In this document: in pieces, positions 32,596-41,360 of the stretch
Layout: each line of letters begins with the position of its first letter
How positions within the stretch are numbered: position 1 is the stretch's first letter
Assembly: GCF_004522235.1 (NCBI RefSeq)
Contig: NZ_SDLT01000003.1
Location: 62,001-126,000 of the forward strand
DNA from: Amycolatopsis nivea
GTDB lineage: Bacteria > Actinomycetota > Actinomycetes > Mycobacteriales > Pseudonocardiaceae
Direction of reading: 5' to 3'
DNA: 64,000 bases
Translations under genes and position numbers: made by a program
The notes under the pieces: generated by a model
The model's database searches: none
Told to the model about the DNA's origin: nothing
What the model saw: the letters and a program-made list of their open reading frames with translations, nothing else

Positions 32596-33207
32596 GCCGG
32601 CGGTTGTTTCTCGTTGACTCTCCTCCCTGGAGCTTGGCCCGGCTGAGCGCACGCGCGACCTGAACCCGTGCTCAGCCAGCCATGCTCAGCGTCGTCGCTC
32701 TTCCGTGCCAGCACGACGGTCGCGCCACGCCCGGCTGAGCTCCCCAGCGATCGGCCTCCGGCGGCGTTCATGCCCACACCGCCGGGCCCTCCACCTACTC
32801 CCTTCCGTCCCGCCCTCCGCCCACTCCCTTCCGCCCCAACTGTGCGGCCGCTGCTTTGTCTTCGCACCTCCTTTCCCCGCGCTGCTAGTCGCAGGTTTCG
32901 TTGTCTGGCTGCGGTTTGTCGCCGGTTCGGCTGTCCGCGCGCTGCTCGCCGTGGCGCGGGCCGCCGAGCATTTCGCGTGCCGCCCGCGCGCTGGTTTCGC
33001 CGCCTGGCTGCCGCTTACTACCGGTGCGACTGTCCGCACGTCTACTACAGGTGAGACTGTCCGCACGTCGCTTGCCGTACTACCGGTGCGGCTGTCCACA
33101 CGTCGCTTGCCGCTGGCCCTCCTGCTCGGCTGCCGCCCATTATCGGCCTTGATGTCCGGCTGCCGTCCATTGCCAGTCAAGCTGCCCGGCTGCTGTCCAC
33201 CGCTGGC
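32596..33207. other. Repeat-derived spacer without a recognised gene
   Basis: I see no convincing gene in this 612-bp stretch. From about 32900 it is built of degenerate units such as GCTGTCCGCACGTCGCTTGCC that resemble the 30-bp unit of the array at 33211-33480, so the mannosyltransferase repeat seems to run on past the stop codon. The first 300 bp are C-rich and codon-poor. Several frames are open only because of high GC. Confidence 0.55.
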
Positions 33208-35796
33208 CTAGCTGCCCGTGCGCCGCTCATCACCGATCCTGCTGCTCGTGCGCCGCTCATCGCCGACCCTGCTGTCCGTGCGCCGCTCATCACCGATCCT
33301 GCTGCTCGTGCGCCGCTCATCGCCGACCCTGCTGTCCGTGCGCCGCTCATCACCGATCCTGCTGCTCGTGCGCCGCTCATCGCCGACCCTGCTGTCCGTG
33401 CGCCGCTCATCACCGATCCTGCTGCTCGTGCGCCGCTCACCGCCGACCCTGCTGTCCGTGCGCCGCTCATTGCTGTCCTCGCTGCCCTCCCGTCGTCTGT
33501 CCTCGATCCTGCAGCCTGCGCACCGTCCGTCGCTGGCTTGACTGTCCGCTCGCCGCTTGTCGCCGATCCACCTCCCCGCACACTGCTCGTCGCCCGCCTT
33601 GCAATCCGCCCGCCGCTCGCCGCCGCCCCATCCGTCCGCCCGCGGCCCGACCGGCACCGCCTCAGCATTGTCGATCACCGCCACGGCAGACCGCGGTGCA
33701 GTAACCGCAACACGGTCACGATCCTTGAACGCCACACTCAAACCGGCACACAGACGCGCACGAATGGCAAGAAATCCATTGATGGGTAAAGAAGAACCTT
33801 CGAAGGTTGATGCCACCACTCTACCAGCCCCAGCATCACCCAACCGTGCGAACTTCCCGCGCGCAGTCAGCACGCCCACGGCGGCCGACGCCACTGCCAG
33901 CACCCCAAACCCCCATGGTGGCAACAAACTCTTGCCATCAGGATGAGTGCTGACCATCAACCACGTGGACGCAGCGGCCGCAACGGCGACCCGAGAAAGA
34001 GGCCACGCAGCAGCGCTTCCCAGAACCAACGGCCACGTGAAATACCAGGGAAGCGCCACCGGAGCCAGCACAACAGTCGTAAACAGCGCCACGGCAGCTC
34101 CGCGCACCGCGCCCGCGCCACCCGCTCGCGAACGCCACCACAACCAGGCGACCGCAACCACGAGCACAACGCAGCCCGCAACCCGGCTCACTGCAACAGC
34201 TTTCGCCGGATCGCCTGCCAGTAAGCCCACGATCTTCCCGACCGAAGTCGACGCCGACAACCACGGTTCGAGCTCCGAATTTCCGCTCAACGCACGAATC
34301 CACCCGAGGCTGACCCCAGCGAAGACACTGCAGAGACCCATCGTAACGACCACAATGGACACCGCGGCGACGTGCGTGAACCCATAGCTGCGAACGGAAA
34401 ACCGCCCGCCCGATCGACGACGTGCCCACTCCCACCAGAGAAACGGCAACACTACCGCAGCAGGAATTTTCACCGCCGCAGCAAGTGCTACCAAGACGAA
34501 CCCGAACCCTGGTACAGTGGTGATCACCAACGCCGCGCCCGCACTCAAGAGCCCGATCATCAGCAAATCGTTGTGCCCGCCTGAAACCACGCACAGCACC
34601 GTCAATGGGTTCGCAGCCGCCATCCACAGTGCGCATTCCGGCCGCGCGCCCAGCCGTCGGCATAAGATCGGCACAGCGACGCACATCAGCGCCATACCCG
34701 CCGTCACGGCAAGGCGGGTCAGCAGCGCCCCGAGAATCACGTTGTCACCAGTTATCGAGAGGACGCTTTTCACGATTAAGATATGCAACGGCCCATAAGG
34801 CGACGGAATACGCAGCCAGCCGCCAGCCGCATTGTCAGTGATCGGACCCGGAAAGTCCGCCGCAACGCGGGTGTAGGGATCGAACCCGGACTGTGCCACC
34901 ACGCCCTGTGCGAGGTACGTGTACAGGTCCGTGCTGAACAACGGCGGCGCGCAAAGCAGCGGTGCACACCACATCCAGGTGGTCCGCACGATCTTTCGCG
35001 CGTCCGCCTGCCCAGCACGCGCGGAGTGTCCTAATCGGACCCACGCTGATACCAGGAGGAAGATGCCGAGATAGACAACAGCAGTCGCCAGCAGGCGGCC
35101 ATGGCCGAACCGCACGGTGCTCAACACGGTCCCGGACAGCACGGGATCATGCCGCACCGTCGCGCCCGCGCCGAACGCGCCGAGCGAAACCAGTACCGAT
35201 CCAGCGAGCCCAACGGCAGACGCTCCGCACCCGGGAAACCGCCCAGCCAACGCGCGTTTCCCAGAGGGCACCGAGACGGAAGCGCTTCTTCCGGCGAACG
35301 CTGGTGTGGACACGCGTTTCCCGGCGAGACCGGCGGCAGACGCGCTCGCTCGGGAAGACCTCGCGGTAAAGGCGCGCGTTCTCAGGAGCGCAGAGGTAGC
35401 CGCGTGTCTTCCGTCGGCATTCGGGGCTGGCGCGTGTTTTCCAGCGACTCGTGCGTCAGGCCAGGCCCGTGCGATCGATCCGAGCCACGCCACGAATCCG
35501 AACGGCCCAAGGACCGCAGGCTGCGCCAAGAATCCAGACGGTTCGAAACGCCCGGCGCTCCCTGCGCGTGCTCCGGACGAGAACCTGGACGCGGCCACCG
35601 CAACCCGGCTGAGTGGCCTGCCCGGCGAGGCGTATCGGCCAAGAGCGCGCGGTTCGAGTTGGGCACCGGGCCGGACTCGCGCACTCGGCTCGCGCTGTGT
35701 CCTGCGCGGAAACCGCACCGCGGACCAGAATCTCGCGACAGAGCCGCCTGCCCCTGCGACCCGTGCACCAGACGCGTGTTTCCCGGCGAAGATCAT
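33208..35796 (-). CDS. MptB-like alpha-1,6-mannosyltransferase with repeat extensions
   Basis: A polytopic GT-C glycosyltransferase with about 12 helices in its central region (residues about 190-660). Landmarks are FSTDLYTYLAQGVVAQSGFDPYTR, IPSPYGPLHILIVK, NPLTVLCVVSGGHNDLLMIGLLSAG and STHPDGKSLLPPWG. These match MptB-type enzymes that use polyprenol-phosphomannose outside the membrane to build the mannan backbone of lipomannan or similar glycans. The family is usually about 550-600 residues; this frame is 862. An N-terminal 190-residue Ala/Gly/Ser/Arg stretch carries degenerate AGKR-type repeats, and the last 150 residues are 10-residue repeats (RRTDSRVGDE/RRTSSRIGDE). The true start may be internal. 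Confidence 0.82.
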   Translation of the reverse strand: MIFAGKHASGARVAGAGGSVARFWSAVRFPRRTQREPSARVRPGAQLEPRALGRYASPGRPLSRVAVAASRFSSGARAGSAGRFEPSGFLAQPAVLGPFGFVAWLGSIARAWPDARVAGKHAPAPNADGRHAATSALLRTRAFTARSSRASASAAGLAGKRVSTPAFAGRSASVSVPSGKRALAGRFPGCGASAVGLAGSVLVSLGAFGAGATVRHDPVLSGTVLSTVRFGHGRLLATAVVYLGIFLLVSAWVRLGHSARAGQADARKIVRTTWMWCAPLLCAPPLFSTDLYTYLAQGVVAQSGFDPYTRVAADFPGPITDNAAGGWLRIPSPYGPLHILIVKSVLSITGDNVILGALLTRLAVTAGMALMCVAVPILCRRLGARPECALWMAAANPLTVLCVVSGGHNDLLMIGLLSAGAALVITTVPGFGFVLVALAAAVKIPAAVVLPFLWWEWARRRSGGRFSVRSYGFTHVAAVSIVVVTMGLCSVFAGVSLGWIRALSGNSELEPWLSASTSVGKIVGLLAGDPAKAVAVSRVAGCVVLVVAVAWLWWRSRAGGAGAVRGAAVALFTTVVLAPVALPWYFTWPLVLGSAAAWPLSRVAVAAAASTWLMVSTHPDGKSLLPPWGFGVLAVASAAVGVLTARGKFARLGDAGAGRVVASTFEGSSLPINGFLAIRARLCAGLSVAFKDRDRVAVTAPRSAVAVIDNAEAVPVGPRADGWGGGERRADCKAGDEQCAGRWIGDKRRADSQASDGRCAGCRIEDRRREGSEDSNERRTDSRVGGERRTSSRIGDERRTDSRVGDERRTSSRIGDERRTDSRVGDERRTSSRIGDERRTDSRVGDERRTSSRIGDERRTGS
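33211..33480. repeat. 60-bp tandem repeat (two 30-bp half units)
   Basis: Three exactly identical 60-bp copies occupy 33241-33300, 33301-33360 and 33361-33420, with partial or diverged copies on either side, about nine 30-bp units in all. Units alternate between two versions. On the minus strand they encode RRTDSRVGDE and RRTSSRIGDE. Perfect identity of adjacent copies points to recent expansion or homogenisation. Confidence 0.95.
35220..35796. repeat. Degenerate GCGTTTCCCGGCGA-type repeats
   Basis: Related elements recur irregularly (around 35262, 35311, 35430 and 35778), for example CGCGTTTCCCGGCGAGACC and ACGCGTGTTTCCCGGCGAAG. They overlap the N-terminal extension of the mannosyltransferase, where they read as AGKH/AGKR motifs. 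The extension's first codons coincide with one element, raising doubt that it is translated. Confidence 0.6.
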
Positions 35797-35897
35797 CCCG
35801 CAGGTCTAGTCAGCGCGCGGTCCCGAGCAGTTAAGATCGGCGTTTATCCGGTCTTTATCCGCCTGGCGTTGTACTGGCGCTCGTGAGGAGAAGCTGA

Positions 35898-36557
35898 ATG
35901 CGAGTGCTCGTGGCCGAAGACGAGCGGATGCTGGCCGACTCCGTCACGGAGGGCTTGCGGCACCTCGGCATGGCGGTCGACGTCTGCTACGACGGCGACG
36001 CCGCGCTCGAACGCGTCGCCGTCCATCGGTACGACGTCGTGCTGCTGGACCGAGACCTGCCGCGGGTGCACGGCGACGAGATCTGCCGAAGGATCGCCGG
36101 TGACGGCAGCGAGACCCGGGTGCTGATGCTGACCGCCGCGGCGGGTATTCGCGACCGGGTCGAAGGGCTCGGTCTCGGCGCGGACGACTATCTCACGAAG
36201 CCGTTCGCGTTCGCCGAACTTGTCGCGAGGGTGCACGCCCTGGCGAGGCGGGCACGACCCTCGTTGCCGCCGGTGCTGCACGGTGCGGGCGTCGAGCTGG
36301 ACCCGGCCAAGCGGTTCGCGTCGCGCGATGGTCGACCATTGTCCTTGTCTCCCAAGGAATTCGCCGTGTTGGAGGTGCTGCTGCGGGCCGAGGAGCGGGT
36401 CGTCAGCCCGGAAGAGCTGCTGGAGAAGGCATGGGACGAACACGCCGATCCGTTCACGAACACAGTGCGGATGACGGTCATGACGCTGCGGAAGAAACTC
36501 GGCCCGCCGCCGATAGTCCACACGGTTCCCGGCGCTGGCTACCGTTTGGCTACCTGA
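35898..36557 (+). CDS. OmpR-family response regulator
   Basis: The 219-residue protein has a receiver domain with acidic E7/D8, phosphoacceptor D51 in VVLLDRDLPRVHGDE, and K101 in YLTKPF, followed by a winged-helix DNA-binding domain (LSLSPKEFAVLEVLLRAEERVVSPEELLEKAWDEHADPFTNTVRMTVMTLRKKL). It ends VHTVPGAGYRLAT, as typical. The kinase partner follows on the same strand with overlapping reading frames. ATG preceded by GAGGAGAAGC. Confidence 0.95.
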   Translation: MRVLVAEDERMLADSVTEGLRHLGMAVDVCYDGDAALERVAVHRYDVVLLDRDLPRVHGDEICRRIAGDGSETRVLMLTAAAGIRDRVEGLGLGADDYLTKPFAFAELVARVHALARRARPSLPPVLHGAGVELDPAKRFASRDGRPLSLSPKEFAVLEVLLRAEERVVSPEELLEKAWDEHADPFTNTVRMTVMTLRKKLGPPPIVHTVPGAGYRLAT

Positions 36558-37603
36558 AACGGGCCCGAGCCTCGCTGCGCGGGCGCATCGAGCTGGTGTT
36601 CCTCGGCGGGCTGCTGGTCGCGCTGGTCCTGGCGTACCCGGTCGGCAAAGGAGTCTCCATGGTGCTCGGGACCTACGTGGACACTTCGTTCTGCCCGCGC
36701 GGTACCGCCTGCCGCAACCCGCTGGGCACGATCTTGTGGTTCCTGCCGCTGGCCCTCGTCGTCGTTCTGGCGATCCGCAGCTGGCGCCCGGTGGTGTCGT
36801 GGGTGGTGCGGCCATTGCTGGATCTTTCGTCCACCATCGACCAGCTTGGGCCGCAGAACCTGGGGCAGCGCATGCCGCCGCACCAGACCGAGCGCGAGCT
36901 GCGGGTCCTCTCGACAGCGGTCAACGGAATGCTCGACCGCGTCGCGGCCGGCTTCGAAGGTCAGCGTCGATTCGCGGCGAACGCGTCGCACGAGCTGCGC
37001 ACGCCGCTCGCGGTGCAGCGGACGCTCGCGGAGGTCGCGATCGTCACCGGCGGGGGAGAGGACGTGCGGCGGCTCGCGGCGCAGCTGCTCGTCGTCAACG
37101 AACGCAACGAGCAGCTGATCGAGGGCTTGCTAGTGCTGGCCGAAGCCGACCGCGGACTGCCCGGCATGGTCCCGGTCCGGCTTGACGAGCTGGTGGACGC
37201 CGTCGTCACCCGGTACGGCGATCAGCTGACCGAGCACGAACTGACCCTGCGCCACCACTCGGCCGAGCGCACGGTGCCCGGCGATCCCGTCCTGCTCGAA
37301 CGGATGATCGCCAACCTCGTGCACAACGCGATCAAGTACAACCGGCCCGGCGGGTGGGTCGAGGTGAACGTCGGCGGCGAACCGGCGCTGAGCGTCCGCA
37401 ACTCCGGCGACCGAGTGCCTGCCGAGGCGGTCGATTCGCTGTTCCAGCCGTTCCGCAGGCTGACCGCCGAACGCCTGAACCATCGCGACGGAGCTGGCCT
37501 CGGTTTGTCGATCGTGAACTCGGTAGCCACCGCACACCGCGGTCGGGTGTCCGCGGTCGCGGTGCCGGACGGCGGGCTGCGGGTCGACGTCGTGCTGCCG
37601 TGA
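36431..37603 (+). CDS. HAMP-type sensor histidine kinase
   Basis: This two-helix membrane kinase pairs with the regulator before it. Helices lie at about residues 54-70 and 100-115 with a short extracytoplasmic loop containing two cysteines (FCPRGTACRNP). A HAMP linker leads to the H box ASHELRTPLAVQR (H187), then N box NLVHNAIKYNRPGG, VRNSGDRVP and GAGLGLSIVNSVA. No ordinary start exists between ATG 36431 and GTG 36596, so either translation begins inside the regulator gene (36431) or at the CTG at 36554, which overlaps the regulator stop. The first 41 residues are then doubtful. Signal unknown. Confidence 0.88.
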   Translation: MGRTRRSVHEHSADDGHDAAEETRPAADSPHGSRRWLPFGYLKRARASLRGRIELVFLGGLLVALVLAYPVGKGVSMVLGTYVDTSFCPRGTACRNPLGTILWFLPLALVVVLAIRSWRPVVSWVVRPLLDLSSTIDQLGPQNLGQRMPPHQTERELRVLSTAVNGMLDRVAAGFEGQRRFAANASHELRTPLAVQRTLAEVAIVTGGGEDVRRLAAQLLVVNERNEQLIEGLLVLAEADRGLPGMVPVRLDELVDAVVTRYGDQLTEHELTLRHHSAERTVPGDPVLLERMIANLVHNAIKYNRPGGWVEVNVGGEPALSVRNSGDRVPAEAVDSLFQPFRRLTAERLNHRDGAGLGLSIVNSVATAHRGRVSAVAVPDGGLRVDVVLP

Positions 37604-37604
37604 T

Positions 37605-38468
37605 TCAGCCGTACGAGTAGAACCCCTCGCCGGTCTTGATCCCGAGCTTCCCCGCGTCGACATAGCTGCGTAGCAGGTCCCTCGGCCCGGCCGGCAGGTG
37701 CGGATTCTCGTCCGCGTAATGGTTTTCGATGTCCAGCACGACGTCCAGGCCGACCTGGTCCATCATCTGGAACGGCCCGTACGGCAGATGCCAGTTGATC
37801 TTGAACATCCCGTCCACGTCCTCCGGCCGCGCGACACCCTCCGCGACGACGGCCAGCGATTCCCGTTTGATCGCCGCCCACACGCGGTTGAAGATGAAGC
37901 CGACGCTTTCCTTTCGCGCCTCGAACGGATGAATGCCGAACTCCGGCAACACTCCGAGCAGCGTGTCGAGCACGGTCCGGCCGGTTTCGCCGTCGGACAT
38001 GAGGTCGACCGCGTTCGCCGTCGGCGGCATGTAGAAGTGGATGTTGCACAGCCGCGATTTGTCGCGCACCTTCTCGGCCATCATCCGCGACGGATACGAC
38101 GACGAGTTCGTGGCGAAAATGGTGTCAGCGGGCGCGGCTTCGTCGATTTGGCCCCACAGCGGGATTTTGATGTCCAGTCGCTCTGGCACCGCCTCCACGA
38201 CCAGCCACGCGTCACGCAGCGCGTCCTCGATCGACGTCGCGTCCTCGACCTGGCCGACCTCGCCGCTGCCGCGCTTTTCCAGCAGGACGGGCAGCGCCTC
38301 CGCCACGTATTCCGCTGCTGCGGCGACCTGTTCGGCGCTCGGGTCGCTGATCCGCACGGTCCCGCCGCGCGAGGCGAACATCAGCGCGATGCGCCTGCCC
38401 AGCGTCCCGGCACCGAACACGGTGACCGGCCGGTCGCGGATCTGGTCGAATGTGTACGCGTACGGCAT
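37605..38468 (-). CDS. 3-hydroxyacyl-CoA dehydrogenase family protein
   Basis: A 287-residue NAD-dependent dehydrogenase: the Rossmann motif VTVFGAGTLGRRIALMFASRG (about residues 15-35), an acidic-residue region WLVVEAVPERLDIK, the catalytic histidine in NIHFYMPP, and a C-terminal dimer domain with RPEDVDGMFKINWHLPYGPFQMMDQVGLDV. It differs from canonical enzymes in the HFYMPP motif, where HFFNP is usual, suggesting another hydroxyacid substrate. It converges closely with the histidine kinase gene (1-bp gap). Confidence 0.9.
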   Translation of the reverse strand: MPYAYTFDQIRDRPVTVFGAGTLGRRIALMFASRGGTVRISDPSAEQVAAAAEYVAEALPVLLEKRGSGEVGQVEDATSIEDALRDAWLVVEAVPERLDIKIPLWGQIDEAAPADTIFATNSSSYPSRMMAEKVRDKSRLCNIHFYMPPTANAVDLMSDGETGRTVLDTLLGVLPEFGIHPFEARKESVGFIFNRVWAAIKRESLAVVAEGVARPEDVDGMFKINWHLPYGPFQMMDQVGLDVVLDIENHYADENPHLPAGPRDLLRSYVDAGKLGIKTGEGFYSYG

Positions 38469-38567
38469 GGCGGCTCACCTTTCGATCTTGAGCCAAGAAG
38501 ACCACCCGTCCTCGCCCGCCGCAATTCCGCGCCCACCGCCGGGGGACCGGCTGCGTAGAATGCGGCG

Positions 38568-38978
38568 GTGGTCGAGGTTCGCGAGGTTCGCCGTCTCTGT
38601 TACGACTTCGCCCGTAGCACCGGCGGAACCCTGACCGATTTCCGCGTCCCGACCGTCACGCCGAACTTTTGGCAAGCCGTCATCGAGTATCTCGACCGCA
38701 CGGTCTCGGTCGTCGCCGCCAACGACGCACCGGTAGTTGCGCTCGCTCGGCCGCGCTCCTTCGACTTCACGCCAGCGCGGGAATGGGGGTCGTTGGAGTT
38801 CGTCGACGAACCGGACCTGATCGCGGTGCTGGCGCAAACCGAGCAGTTCCAAGTGCTCACGCCAGCTGACCTCGATCGGTCCTTCGTCGCCAAAGATTGG
38901 CCACATCTCACGCGGTCCGACGTCGCGTACTGGAAACCATCGACCGTCGGCGAAGCCCAGTTCAATTACTGGGACTGA
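38568..38978 (+). CDS. Hypothetical protein
   Basis: I do not recognise this 136-residue protein. It begins VEVREVRRLCYDFARSTGGTLTDF and contains FWQAVIEYLDRTVSVVAANDAPVVALARP and a tryptophan-rich tail (KDWPHLTRSDVAYWKPSTVGEAQFNYWD), with an alpha/beta look and no membrane segment. GTG start. Its 3' end overlaps the convergent gene by 17 bp. Similar short proteins occur in actinomycetes as immunity-like or unknown conserved proteins; function unassigned. Confidence 0.7.
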   Translation: MVEVREVRRLCYDFARSTGGTLTDFRVPTVTPNFWQAVIEYLDRTVSVVAANDAPVVALARPRSFDFTPAREWGSLEFVDEPDLIAVLAQTEQFQVLTPADLDRSFVAKDWPHLTRSDVAYWKPSTVGEAQFNYWD

Positions 38979-39867
38979 CCTCCCGAACCCCGGTCAGCGG
39001 AAAGGTACCGCCACCGGACACCGTGACGGACCCGGAGAACAGATCCCCGTCAACCGTGCCGGTCACGCTCACCTCGAAGCGCACCGGATCAGTCACCAAC
39101 GCGGTAAAGGCGACCTTTTGGCCGTCGACCGTCCCCGACACGATGGGGACCGTGACCTTCAGCTGCGTGTCAAAAATGGAACCGGACACCTTGGTGCCGT
39201 CGGTTGCGAGTTCGAGGAGCAGATCTTTGCTCCCCGCCGGGTGCGTGAACGTGATCTTCCAGTTGCCGTCCGGACCGGTTTCGCCGCTGGCGGGCCAAAC
39301 CTGCTGAGAAGCGACAGCCACCGGCACCGGAGGCTCGCCGAGCGCCGGTTGCCCAGGCTTCACCGGAACGCCCGCGGAATTCAGAAACCCCGCCATCATC
39401 CGGTAGTAGCCGGCCAGGAACAGAATCTCGATGATCTCGGCATGGTCGCGAGTCGCAGCGAGAGCGGCCCAGGTTTCGTCGGACACAAAGACGTTCGCGC
39501 ACAACTCGTCAACGGCACGCAGCACCGCGTCGTCCTCGGGCGGCCAACTGGCGTCGGGATCGGAGAGAGCCGCGATCTCCGCCTCCGTCGCGCCGCCGCC
39601 GAGCGCGGCCGGCGCATGGTTGGCCCACTCGTACGGCGCGTCGCACCGCAGCGCGACGCGAAGAATCGTCAGCTCGCGGATCCGCGGATGCAGTTTTCCC
39701 TGGCTCAACAGGTAAGCGCCCAACGCGCCGGACGCCTGCATCACTTCCGGCGCACGGGCGAGAACCTGGATCACGGTGTCCGCACCGAGTTTCGCCAGCT
39801 TTTGCTGATCAGGATCCATCTCGTCGAGTTCGAGCGGCGGGATGCGGGGAATCGTCGCGTGCGGCAT
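38962..39867 (-). CDS. Carboxymuconolactone decarboxylase-like protein with C-terminal beta domain
   Basis: The 301-residue protein has an AhpD/CMD-like helical domain (residues about 10-170: LSQGKLHPRIRELTILRVALRCDAPYEWANHAP, then ATEAEIAALSD and ILFLAGYYRMMAGFLNSAGV). The CxxC thiol pair of AhpD is absent here, so peroxidase activity is unlikely. The last 110 residues form a separate beta-rich domain (GNWKITFTHPAGSKDLLLELATDGTKVSGSIFD and repeats of that style). It starts 1 bp after the TetR stop, so the TetR gene and this one form an operon. Confidence 0.82.
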   Translation of the reverse strand: MPHATIPRIPPLELDEMDPDQQKLAKLGADTVIQVLARAPEVMQASGALGAYLLSQGKLHPRIRELTILRVALRCDAPYEWANHAPAALGGGATEAEIAALSDPDASWPPEDDAVLRAVDELCANVFVSDETWAALAATRDHAEIIEILFLAGYYRMMAGFLNSAGVPVKPGQPALGEPPVPVAVASQQVWPASGETGPDGNWKITFTHPAGSKDLLLELATDGTKVSGSIFDTQLKVTVPIVSGTVDGQKVAFTALVTDPVRFEVSVTGTVDGDLFSGSVTVSGGGTFPLTGVREVSPSN

Positions 39868-39868
39868 G

Positions 39869-40495
39869 TCAGTTTCCTTCCGCGGGCAGGCGGTCGAGCG
39901 CCGCCTGCGCTTCGTCAAGGCTGAGCTGCGGATGCGAGTAGATGTCGATCAGGGCGCGGGCGAGCATGTTGTCGCCAGCCGGGCTGAGGATGTCGATGCC
40001 CGCCGCACGGGAAATGTGCTGGTGCAGCACGGTGATCGACAACGCCATCGCGGTGCCGATCGCGGCGCGGACCTTGGGCTCGACCGTCGGCGGATCCGTC
40101 CGTTGCCGATCAGCGGCGACAAGCCGGTTCGTGCCGAGTTCGACCATCTCGTCGAACAACGGCGCGACGCCGCCCTCGACCAGCGCCCGGACGAGATAGT
40201 CGCGGTACGGCCCGACAGCGACCCGTGCCGCCGCGACAGGATTCGCGGTGACGCTGGTGGCCAGGTCGTCCGGCACCTGGTCGTTGAGCTCGCGGAGGAG
40301 CTTGATCAGGTGCGCGTCGCACGCCTCGCGGAGCGCCTGCTTGGACCCGAAGTGGTGCCGCACCAAGCCCAGCGACACCCCGGCTTCCACCGCGATGCCG
40401 CGGATCGTGGCGCGCTCGAAGCCGTGCTCGCCGAAGTGCCGCATCGCCGCGTCGCGGATACGGGCACGCGCGGTCAGGTCGTCGGGGTCGGTCAT
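39869..40495 (-). CDS. TetR-family regulator
   Basis: A 208-residue repressor with an N-terminal helix-turn-helix: RIRDAAMRHFGEHGFERATIRGIAVEAGVSLGLVRHHFGSKQALREA (about residues 11-58), then a helical ligand/dimer domain. It is the first gene of a pair with the carboxymuconolactone-decarboxylase-like gene. ATACGCATGAACAGTACGCTACACGCACGTAT just upstream (40508-40538) has inverted ATACG/CGTAT ends and may be its operator. Confidence 0.92.
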   Translation of the reverse strand: MTDPDDLTARARIRDAAMRHFGEHGFERATIRGIAVEAGVSLGLVRHHFGSKQALREACDAHLIKLLRELNDQVPDDLATSVTANPVAAARVAVGPYRDYLVRALVEGGVAPLFDEMVELGTNRLVAADRQRTDPPTVEPKVRAAIGTAMALSITVLHQHISRAAGIDILSPAGDNMLARALIDIYSHPQLSLDEAQAALDRLPAEGN

Positions 40496-40595
40496 GACAT
40501 CTTCGCTATACGCATGAACAGTACGCTACACGCACGTATAGCCGTCGCGCTATTGTGAAGCGGCGGGAACCCCGTTGCCCCCGCGCTGACGCTGG

Positions 40596-41339
40596 TCAGA
40601 ACTGCTTTTCGCCGCCGTCGACATAGATGTTCGCGCCCAGGATGAAACTGCTCTGCTCCGACGCGAGGAACAGCACGGCCTCCGCAACCTCGCGCGGCGT
40701 TCCCATCCGTCCAAGCGGAACCCGTGCCGCGAAACTCGCCCGAGCCTCGTCGACCTTGTCCGCGCCGACCGCCTTCTCGAGCACCGGCGTGTCGATGGTG
40801 CCAGGCGACACCACGTTGACCCGGATGCCGCGGTCCTTCAGCTCGTTGGCCCAAGTCCGGGCGTAGGAACGGAGGGCAGCTTTCGACGCCGAATATGTCC
40901 CGAACGACGCGAGACCGTCATCGGCGCGCACTGACGAATTCAAGATCACCGACGCACCCTTGTTGAGCAGCGGCAACGCTTTCTGCACGGTGAAGAGCGT
41001 GCCGCGAACGTTGGTGGTGAAGACCTGATCGAAGTGTTCCGGAGTGGTCTCCTCCAGGCTCGCAAAAGATCCCGCCGCCGCGTTGGCGAGAACGATGTCG
41101 AGTCCCTTGCCTCGGGCGCGAACCGCGTCGTAAAGCCGATCGAGGTCGCCCAGATCGGCGATGTCGCCCGCAACCGCGGTGGCCGAACCGATGGTCTTCG
41201 CGGCCTCGTCCAGCGCGCCCTGATTCCGGCCGGTGATGAAGATATGCGCGCCCTCGGCAGCGAGCCGTTCGGCCGCGGCCAGGCCGATCCCGCTGCTTCC
41301 GCCGGTGACGACTGCTGTCTTGCCCTCAAGCTGTCCCAC
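40596..41339 (-). CDS. Short-chain dehydrogenase/reductase
   Basis: A 247-residue SDR of the classical type: NAD(P)-binding GGSSGIG (about residues 13-19), NAAAGSF, serine-containing SVILNSSVRADDG and catalytic YSASK, followed by GIRVNVVSPGTIDTPV. The substrate cannot be read from the sequence. It is divergent from a TetR regulator, and two GTACCGATCGGTAC-like operators fill the gap, so it is very probably the target of that repressor. Confidence 0.93.
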   Translation of the reverse strand: MGQLEGKTAVVTGGSSGIGLAAAERLAAEGAHIFITGRNQGALDEAAKTIGSATAVAGDIADLGDLDRLYDAVRARGKGLDIVLANAAAGSFASLEETTPEHFDQVFTTNVRGTLFTVQKALPLLNKGASVILNSSVRADDGLASFGTYSASKAALRSYARTWANELKDRGIRVNVVSPGTIDTPVLEKAVGADKVDEARASFAARVPLGRMGTPREVAEAVLFLASEQSSFILGANIYVDGGEKQF

Positions 41340-41360
41340 TGCTGACCTCCGAATTCTTCG

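Noticed and set aside
33211..33480. Possible CRISPR array
   Set aside because: The units are adjacent with no unique spacers, are multiples of three, and stay in frame with a membrane enzyme. No cas gene is nearby.
33177..33668. Alternative minus-strand frame through the repeat array (AGSVMSGART-type)
   Set aside because: A 30-bp unit keeps all frames open. Only the mannosyltransferase frame continues into a recognisable enzyme.
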